Part shown: in pieces, positions 33,082 through 37,708 of the stretch
Numbering within the stretch: the first letter of the stretch is position 1
Layout of the letters: every line of letters begins with the position of its first letter
Source: an uncultured bacterium
GTDB lineage: Bacteria; Armatimonadota; JACIXR01
Assembly (NCBI GenBank): GCA_938041455.1
Contig: CALITO010000035.1
Location: 1-37,708, forward strand
Direction: 5' to 3'
DNA length: 37,708 nt
Translations under genes and position numbers: made by a program
Notes under the pieces: generated by a model
The model's database searches: none
What the model was told of the DNA's origin: nothing
Seen by the model: only the letters and a program-made list of their open reading frames with translations

Positions 33082-34106
33082 TTCCCCATCATCTCCGCTA
33101 AGGCGATGAAATTACGGGCTGCTCTTTCCCCAAATATACCGGAGGCAGTGCCTCCAAGGATAAATCCCCGAGGTTTAATATCCTTAATGCGTTCCAACGC
33201 TATATTCTTTACCATCTCCTCGTCCATTTTATTGAGGATTTCCATATCGTCAAGATTTCCCACTAAGCAGACCGCATCGCCTATCATTTTCTGCGCCTCC
33301 CCCAGTTCTACATCTCCCCAAGGTGGCGCCTCCAGTGGGTCAAGTGCGTCCATACCCAGTGCTTTTAAATCTCCGAGAAATCTTTTGACCTTTCCATGAT
33401 TGTGATAGTAGGCTATCGCCCCGTAACGGTGGATAGTTTCTATGAGGGGAATGTCATAAGGTTTAAGCAGAGAATCCACGCCTTTGGGACCGAGTTGTTG
33501 GGTCACATACTCGCCCCCTATTATTCGGAAGGCGTCAACACCCTCCCGGCAAAGTTCCTCAACCATCGCTATGACCCGCTCCGTCCCCACTTCCGTCAAT
33601 TTCCTTATAAGGGAAGGATTTAGCGCCCAATTTAGGCAAAAATCCTCCGGGGAAAAGAAACTAGCGGGCAAGCAAACGCCATTGGGAATTCCTACCAGCA
33701 CCAAACCTTCATCCCCTATCCAAGAACGAAGTTCGAAGAAATTCTTGAGGGAAAACGAGGGCCTTCTATAAGGCAAAGAGAGAAACCTCTCCGCGTCAGC
33801 GGGAGACTTAAAGGGATATTCCACTATAGCCTGCGTAATATCAGTCCTTCTTAAACGCCAGTAGAACTCCCCTGCCGGTGTGGAGAGATGAAAAAAGCCT
33901 TCCTCAACCACCTGCAGAGAATTTATATATTCGCCCCAAAAGGGGTCCGCCCCCGGGGAAGCCTCTATGAGTATATCGGTCTTCGTTATCAATTGGCGAG
34001 CTACATCGCTGTGGGGATCCAATTTCCCCAAGCCCCAGGGAGCAACAGGTATTCTATCTACTTTTTCCTTTCTAATCGCCTTTAATAGCCTTTCTCTTGA
34101 TTTCAT
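33078..34106 (-). CDS. Uroporphyrinogen decarboxylase (URO-D) superfamily protein
   Basis: The 342-residue protein has the URO-D/corrinoid-methyltransferase barrel: REKVDRIPVAPWG at the N-terminus, YYHNHGKVKRFLGDL in the middle and ALDPLEAPPWGD near the substrate site. FILGGTASGIFG lies at the end. It is not HemE proper, because the canonical HemE N-terminal 'P.W.MRQAGR' is absent. Relatives include methyltransferases such as MtaA-like proteins, but many are uncharacterised. No ribosome site precedes the ATG; a TATATT six bases ahead could be a -10 for a leaderless transcript. The gene starts only 16 bp after a tRNA and overlaps thrS, so it lies in the translation operon. Confidence 0.8.
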   Translation of the reverse strand: MKSRERLLKAIRKEKVDRIPVAPWGLGKLDPHSDVARQLITKTDILIEASPGADPFWGEYINSLQVVEEGFFHLSTPAGEFYWRLRRTDITQAIVEYPFKSPADAERFLSLPYRRPSFSLKNFFELRSWIGDEGLVLVGIPNGVCLPASFFSPEDFCLNWALNPSLIRKLTEVGTERVIAMVEELCREGVDAFRIIGGEYVTQQLGPKGVDSLLKPYDIPLIETIHRYGAIAYYHNHGKVKRFLGDLKALGMDALDPLEAPPWGDVELGEAQKMIGDAVCLVGNLDDMEILNKMDEEMVKNIALERIKDIKPRGFILGGTASGIFGERAARNFIALAEMMGN

Positions 34107-34122
34107 AAGAGAATATAAAAAA

Positions 34123-34197
34123 TGGTGGGCGGTGTTGGAGTTGAACCAACCACCTTCTCCTCGTCAAGGAGACGTTCTCCCGCTGAACTAACCGCCC
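34123..34197 (-). tRNA. tRNA-Val (anticodon GAC), CCA encoded
   Basis: The 75-nt gene has a 7-bp acceptor stem (GGGCGGT with ACCGCCC), a D arm GTTC/GAAC, an anticodon arm TCTCC-TTGACGA-GGAGA with anticodon GAC, a 5-nt variable loop and the T arm GTTGG-TTCAACT-CCAAC. The discriminator is A and the CCA is encoded (34125-34123). It reads Val GUC and GUU codons. A strong promoter lies just upstream, and the gene leads the URO-D, thrS operon. Confidence 0.97.
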
Positions 34198-34209
34198 AAC
34201 CATATTAAA

Positions 34210-34238
34210 ATTATAATAGACGATCCCAGCAAAGACAA
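34210..34238 (-). promoter_or_regulatory. Promoter of the tRNA-Val/translation operon
   Basis: On the minus strand TTGTCT (34238-34233) and a perfect TATAAT (34215-34210) are 17 bp apart. The predicted start is near 34203, a few bases before the tRNA 5' end. It lies right after the GH2 stop codon. Confidence 0.7.
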
Positions 34239-34240
34239 GG

Positions 34241-36580
34241 TTATTTCTCCTCGGAGATCTCCAGCAGGAGCCCCGCATCTATATATTGCCCGCCTACAGT
34301 TTGATGGCAGTGAATGGCGAGCAGGTTCTCCTCCCCCGGTTTGAGTGCTGAGAGCGCCTCCTTAGAGATAGTTTCCTCCTCGTAATCCGTGGTAAAACCG
34401 CTAACCTTAACCGCTAAAATACCGTTAATATAAACCTCCGCATCCTCATCATGATGGAGCCGTAATAAAAGACTTCGCAACTCTCTCTCCGATAAGGGAG
34501 GTAAAAGGAATCTGTGTCTCAGCCAGATATCAGAACTACGCCACTCCGTTCCCACAATAGCTCCCGGTGTCCCCGGTGCACCAAACCCCCCAGTTCCTTC
34601 CCGCCAGGAGGAATCGTCGAACTCGGGCTTGAACCAGTCAGCTGGGGGCTTGTCCACAGTCCATCGCCAAACTATCCTCCCGCTCTGGGCGGTAGGAACA
34701 ATAACCCTGTAAGTTGGCAACTCGAAATCCCCCTTGGAGACCGCCGGCGCTATTTTCTCTATCCGCATCTTCACCACCGAACGGTCATAGGTTAGTAAAC
34801 CATTGCACTCCGCCTCCACATCCGTCAGTTGAGTGTAAATTGCGCCCGATAAACCTTTTTCATCCTTAAGTTCCCAAGCCCTTTTCCATAATTTAAGGTA
34901 AGCATTCGTTAGAGACCTTTCATCGGCGAAGCTCCTATAGCCCCAGCCCTGTTTAACCCAGGTGTGTCCCTCAACTATGAAACCCAATCCGCCGAACTCG
35001 CCAAGAACACTCGCTCGCCTCTCTTCTGATTGTGGAGCTGCTGGCCCCGGGTAACTATGAATATCCACTATATCACCTGCATCGTAGTTGAACCAGCCAC
35101 TTGCACCGCTAACCAAGCGTGTCTTGTCAAGTTCCTTCACCATATCCCCAAGGCGAGCGGTATCATACTGTCCCCATCCCTCGTTAAATATAATCCACAT
35201 TATGATGGAAGGGTGATTATAAAGTTGCTCCACCATTGCCCGAAGTTCCCTTTCAAATTGTTGGGCTTGCTCAGGGGAAAGGGGATGTCCATCCTTTTCC
35301 GGCGTCGCCCCACTCCCAACCGCTCCGCTCGGCATATCCTGCCAGATCAAGAGCCCCAATTTATCGCACCAATAATACCAGCGGTCAGGTTCCCTTTTCA
35401 CATGCTTACGCACCGCGTTGAAGCCCAGTTTCTTCATCATCTCCACATCGAAGCGAAGCGCCTCATCAGTGGGAGCAGTGTAGATTCCATCCGGCCAAAA
35501 TCCTTGGTCAAGGGGGCCCACTTGGAAGATGAACTCCTCGTTGAGAAGAATCCGGGTTATCCCCTTCCCATCTTTCCCCAATGAGACCTTCCGCATACCG
35601 AAATAACTTTCCACACTATCTATCTTCTTGTTCTTCCTAAAAAGGTCAACGATAAGGGAATAAAGGAAGGGGTTGTCGGGTTTCCAAAGGATAGGATTCT
35701 TTATCGGTATAACCACCTTCTCCCCCGGCTTTCCCCTCCCTTCCCCGATCGTCTTTCCTTCCCCTAACACCCTTATATGAAGGGAGAGGGCGGTATCTTC
35801 ACCTATTACAGAGGTGGTTATCTCCACAGCCTGGGAATCTACATTGGGGGTTATTCTCAAGTTCCCAATATAGTTAGAAGGGACAACCTCTAACCACACT
35901 GTTTGCCAGATTCCCGAGCAAGGAGTATACCAAATTCCTCCCGGTTCGGTTATGGCGCCTCTGAACTGCTTGCCTCTCGCTTGGGTGCCGTCCTCCGTGG
36001 GGTCCCAAACTCGCACGACGAGTTCGTTCTCCCCTTTCTCTCTCACCTTATTAGTTATATCAAAGGTGAAGGAATCGTAACCTCCCCTATGGGTGCCCAG
36101 CTCCTTCCCATTTAAGAATACCTTCGCTTCCCAATCCACTGCTTGGAAGTGGAGGAGAAGTCTCCTCTCGCCTCTGAGAGAGGGAGTGGGAAATGTTCTA
36201 CGATACCAAAGGCATTGATGAGGAAGCAGAGCTTTCTTAACACCTGAAAGGGCGGATTCTATGGGAAAGGGGACGAGGATTTTCCCTTTAAATTCCTTTG
36301 GCTGGTCAGCTTCCCTATCAGTGATGGCATAATCCCAGAGCCCATTGAGGTTTATCCAACTCTTTCGCACCATTTGGGGGCGGGGGTGCTCAGGATGTGG
36401 TGCTCTGGGATTTACATCCTTTGCCCAAGGAGTCAAAAGAGGAACCTCTGCTATACGCCATTGGGGTAGATCTTCTTCCATATCGAACGCCCCTTTCTCT
36501 ATTCCTGATTCTGCTTGGGAATTTATCATAAAAAGGGTTAAAAAGAACGCTATAAAGGCCGAGCTTCTAAGCCATCTCAA
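34241..36580 (-). CDS. Secreted glycoside hydrolase family 2 protein with C-terminal extra domain
   Basis: The 779-residue protein has a signal peptide (about 1-23, ending NSQA). A GH2 jelly-roll sugar-binding domain (about 70-235, NGLWDYAITD and WEAKVFLNGKELGTHRGGYD) is followed by an Ig-like domain (about 236-345) and a TIM barrel (about 346-610). The acid/base is Glu467 in IIFNEGWGQYDT and the nucleophile Glu528 in VLGEFGG. The C-terminus (about 640-775, HHDEDAEVYINGILAV) is a second jelly-roll-like module unusual for short GH2 enzymes. Substrate class (beta-galactoside, glucuronide or mannoside) cannot be fixed. It starts at TTG (36580) six bases after the DJ-1-like gene. Confidence 0.9.
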   Translation of the reverse strand: MRWLRSSAFIAFFLTLFMINSQAESGIEKGAFDMEEDLPQWRIAEVPLLTPWAKDVNPRAPHPEHPRPQMVRKSWINLNGLWDYAITDREADQPKEFKGKILVPFPIESALSGVKKALLPHQCLWYRRTFPTPSLRGERRLLLHFQAVDWEAKVFLNGKELGTHRGGYDSFTFDITNKVREKGENELVVRVWDPTEDGTQARGKQFRGAITEPGGIWYTPCSGIWQTVWLEVVPSNYIGNLRITPNVDSQAVEITTSVIGEDTALSLHIRVLGEGKTIGEGRGKPGEKVVIPIKNPILWKPDNPFLYSLIVDLFRKNKKIDSVESYFGMRKVSLGKDGKGITRILLNEEFIFQVGPLDQGFWPDGIYTAPTDEALRFDVEMMKKLGFNAVRKHVKREPDRWYYWCDKLGLLIWQDMPSGAVGSGATPEKDGHPLSPEQAQQFERELRAMVEQLYNHPSIIMWIIFNEGWGQYDTARLGDMVKELDKTRLVSGASGWFNYDAGDIVDIHSYPGPAAPQSEERRASVLGEFGGLGFIVEGHTWVKQGWGYRSFADERSLTNAYLKLWKRAWELKDEKGLSGAIYTQLTDVEAECNGLLTYDRSVVKMRIEKIAPAVSKGDFELPTYRVIVPTAQSGRIVWRWTVDKPPADWFKPEFDDSSWREGTGGFGAPGTPGAIVGTEWRSSDIWLRHRFLLPPLSERELRSLLLRLHHDEDAEVYINGILAVKVSGFTTDYEEETISKEALSALKPGEENLLAIHCHQTVGGQYIDAGLLLEISEEK

Positions 36581-36586
36581 CTTTTT

Positions 36587-37189
36587 CTACTTTCCCTTTA
36601 GGGCTTTCACGACCTCCTCAGCGAAGGATTTAGCAGACTGGGGGTCCCTACCTGTTATTATCTTCCCCACCCTTATCACGGGCTTATCCTTGTATTTTAC
36701 TCCCTTTTCCTTGAAAATCTCCAGCGCCTCGGGAGAGGGATATACCGTTGCCTCCTTGTCCTTGAGTATCTCCGCTTGGGCGAGCAGTGCGGGAGAGAGG
36801 CAGATTGCTGATACCACTTTCTTTTTGTTATAAAATTCCTTAACCAGTTTCAAAAGGTCCTTATCTCCCCAAAGATACTTGGGGGAACCGCTACCCCCGA
36901 TGATTGATATCCCTATATAATCCTTCTCCTTTGCCTCCTTTATCGTTATATTGGGACCAACTTTCGTCTTCCTATCCATACCTATTGCTTCCTTTTTCGT
37001 ATTACTGGCAACGACAACCTCAAATTTGTTTTTCTCCAAAGCTTCTTTGACCGCCCAATACTCCACCTGCTGGAAATCCCTCTGGGCAATGACGAGGAGC
37101 ACCTTCTGCTTGGGCCTCATCACAGCCCATAATCCAGCACCAAATAGGAACACCAAGGGAAAGATAATCCCAAAAGCAAACCGCCTCAT
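36587..37189 (-). CDS. Membrane-anchored or exported DJ-1/PfpI-family protein
   Basis: The 200 residues begin with an N-terminal hydrophobic segment (RFAFGIIFPLVFLFGAGLWA, about 3-22) acting as signal or anchor. The DJ-1/PfpI fold follows: VLLVIAQRDFQQVEY, SIIGGSGSPKYLW and the nucleophile elbow VVSAICLSPALLAQ with Cys130. The family includes cysteine proteases, chaperones and glyoxalases; most are cytoplasmic, so export is unusual. It is cotranscribed with the secreted GH2. A good promoter and a GAGGTG ribosome site precede the ATG. Confidence 0.82.
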   Translation of the reverse strand: MRRFAFGIIFPLVFLFGAGLWAVMRPKQKVLLVIAQRDFQQVEYWAVKEALEKNKFEVVVASNTKKEAIGMDRKTKVGPNITIKEAKEKDYIGISIIGGSGSPKYLWGDKDLLKLVKEFYNKKKVVSAICLSPALLAQAEILKDKEATVYPSPEALEIFKEKGVKYKDKPVIRVGKIITGRDPQSAKSFAEEVVKALKGK

Positions 37190-37210
37190 AAGTTGCTCAC
37201 CTCTCTTTAG

Positions 37211-37238
37211 ATTCTACACCCGCTTTCCCTCCCGTCAA
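37211..37238 (-). promoter_or_regulatory. Promoter of the DJ-1-like/GH2 operon
   Basis: On the minus strand TTGACG (37238-37233) and TAGAAT (37216-37211) are 16 bp apart. A perfect small palindrome, CCCCAATTTGGGG (37252-37264), lies about 14 bp upstream of the -35 and could bind a regulator. Confidence 0.6.
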
Positions 37239-37405
37239 TAACTTGGCGAATCCCCAATTTGGGGTTTGGTTGAATAAATATCTTCGTTTAAAAATTATAA
37301 CCGCCTTATTACCTTTAGAGGGAATAGGAAAAATTATGCGCTCATCCCCTTGGGAGCCCATTTCATATATTAGAGGTTTGAAATAAGGAAAAAGTTCCTT
37401 TAATC

Positions 37406-37429
37406 GGGGGGCGAATTTCTTCGCCCCCC
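37406..37429. terminator. Terminator hairpin after the stalk-domain gene
   Basis: A 10-bp perfect stem (GGGGGGCGAA at 37406-37415 with TTCGCCCCCC at 37420-37429) has a 4-nt loop. It is six bases downstream of the stop codon of the minus-strand gene at 37435. A short T-rich tract lies on the plus side only, so it may not be a classic T-tract terminator for the minus strand. Confidence 0.6.
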
Positions 37430-37434
37430 TATTT

Positions 37435-37708
37435 TCAAGACAAGAGCTTCAGGAACTTCCAAATAACATAACCCAAAGCGGAGAGGGAGAGCCCTCCCCC
37501 TATAGCACCCTGCGTTTTCTCCTTCTTTTCCTCTACCTTTTTTAAATAAATCGTCCTCTCCTTGGGAACATATTTAACTGAGTAGCCCACTATCTTTGCT
37601 ACAGCGTCCAAAGATAGATAAACTTTTCCTCCCTCCTTATGAACATCCTTGGGGCTAACCTTCGCCCTGTTGTCTTTATACCGCATCCAAACACCTTCCC
37701 TATCCTCC
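37435..37708 (-). CDS. Copper-amine-oxidase-like stalk-domain protein, C-terminal part
   Basis: The frame is open to the right edge, so the start lies outside the window. The visible part holds the end of a copper amine oxidase-like N-terminal (stalk) repeat: GGKVYLSLDAVAKIVGYSV, then YVPKERTIYLKK. A Lys/Glu-rich linker (KKVEEKKEKT) and a C-terminal hydrophobic anchor (GLSLSALGYVIWKFLKLL) follow. Such stalk domains bind envelope components and are found in exported proteins. An internal ATG at 37686 could give an 83-residue protein, but the coding pattern upstream of it suggests the larger gene. Confidence 0.6.
   Translation of the reverse strand, partial: EDREGVWMRYKDNRAKVSPKDVHKEGGKVYLSLDAVAKIVGYSVKYVPKERTIYLKKVEEKKEKTQGAIGGGLSLSALGYVIWKFLKLLS

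Noticed and set aside
33078-34106. HemE (true uroporphyrinogen decarboxylase)
   Set aside because: The HemE N-terminal signature with the Arg-Gln-Ala-Gly-Arg segment is missing, and no other haem genes are nearby.
34107-34240. T-box leader ahead of the thrS operon
   Set aside because: The region is a tRNA gene and a short promoter; no T-box sequence or specifier loop is present.

Overview
This 37.7 kb window carries about 33 protein genes and one tRNA, most of them on the minus strand. It looks like chromosomal DNA of a bacterium, probably a thermophile: the proteins are rich in Glu, Lys and Arg, and genes are packed with overlaps of 4 to 60 bp. The pilin-like protein at 19718-20446 has the class III prepilin N-terminus and the C-terminal H-X9-DG motif common in Armatimonadota and Planctomycetes, so an Armatimonadota-like organism is my best inference. 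No transposase, integrase, CRISPR array or rRNA was seen.

Left part (1-9.2 kb) is accessory carbohydrate biology: a frameshifted secreted protein at the edge, a cytoplasmic GH3 beta-glycosidase, and a tightly overlapping minus-strand cassette of a secreted GH99-like protein, a YaaC-like protein and a secreted GH42-like protein that seems to lack the catalytic glutamates. A divergent secreted ceramidase-fold protein runs tail-to-tail into a CPA2-type antiporter.

The middle (8.1-28 kb) is mostly housekeeping. One run reads mfd, phosphoglucomutase, rdgB. A second has its own promoter inside rdgB and reads guaA, hpt, rho, a DUF151 nuclease, a DUF362 ferredoxin protein and the antiporter. A type IV pilus block (pilB, pilT, pilC, pilD) converges on the prepilin gene. 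Then come mltG, yqeG-like and aroE, overlapping in one operon.

The right part (28-34.2 kb) is a translation operon, tRNA-Val(GAC), a URO-D-family protein, thrS, infC, rpmI, rplT, pheS, apparently driven by one promoter in front of the tRNA. pheT is not next to pheS. In its place lies a TauE/SafE-type permease with its own strong promoter, which overlaps a PerR-like box and is followed by a Fur-like box. infC has no ATG, GTG or TTG at a sensible position and seems to start at AUA. Beyond the tRNA (34.2-37.7 kb) lie a secreted GH2 glycosidase with an extra C-terminal domain, a membrane-anchored DJ-1/PfpI-like protein and a partial copper-amine-oxidase-like stalk protein.

The most interesting signals are the Fur/PerR-type control of the permease at the pheT position, the rare infC start, three candidate leaderless starts (mfd, mltG, URO-D), a paired operator-like repeat touching both the mfd and pilin promoters, and the GH99/YaaC/GH42-like cassette. 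All calls come from reading the sequence; no database search was possible.
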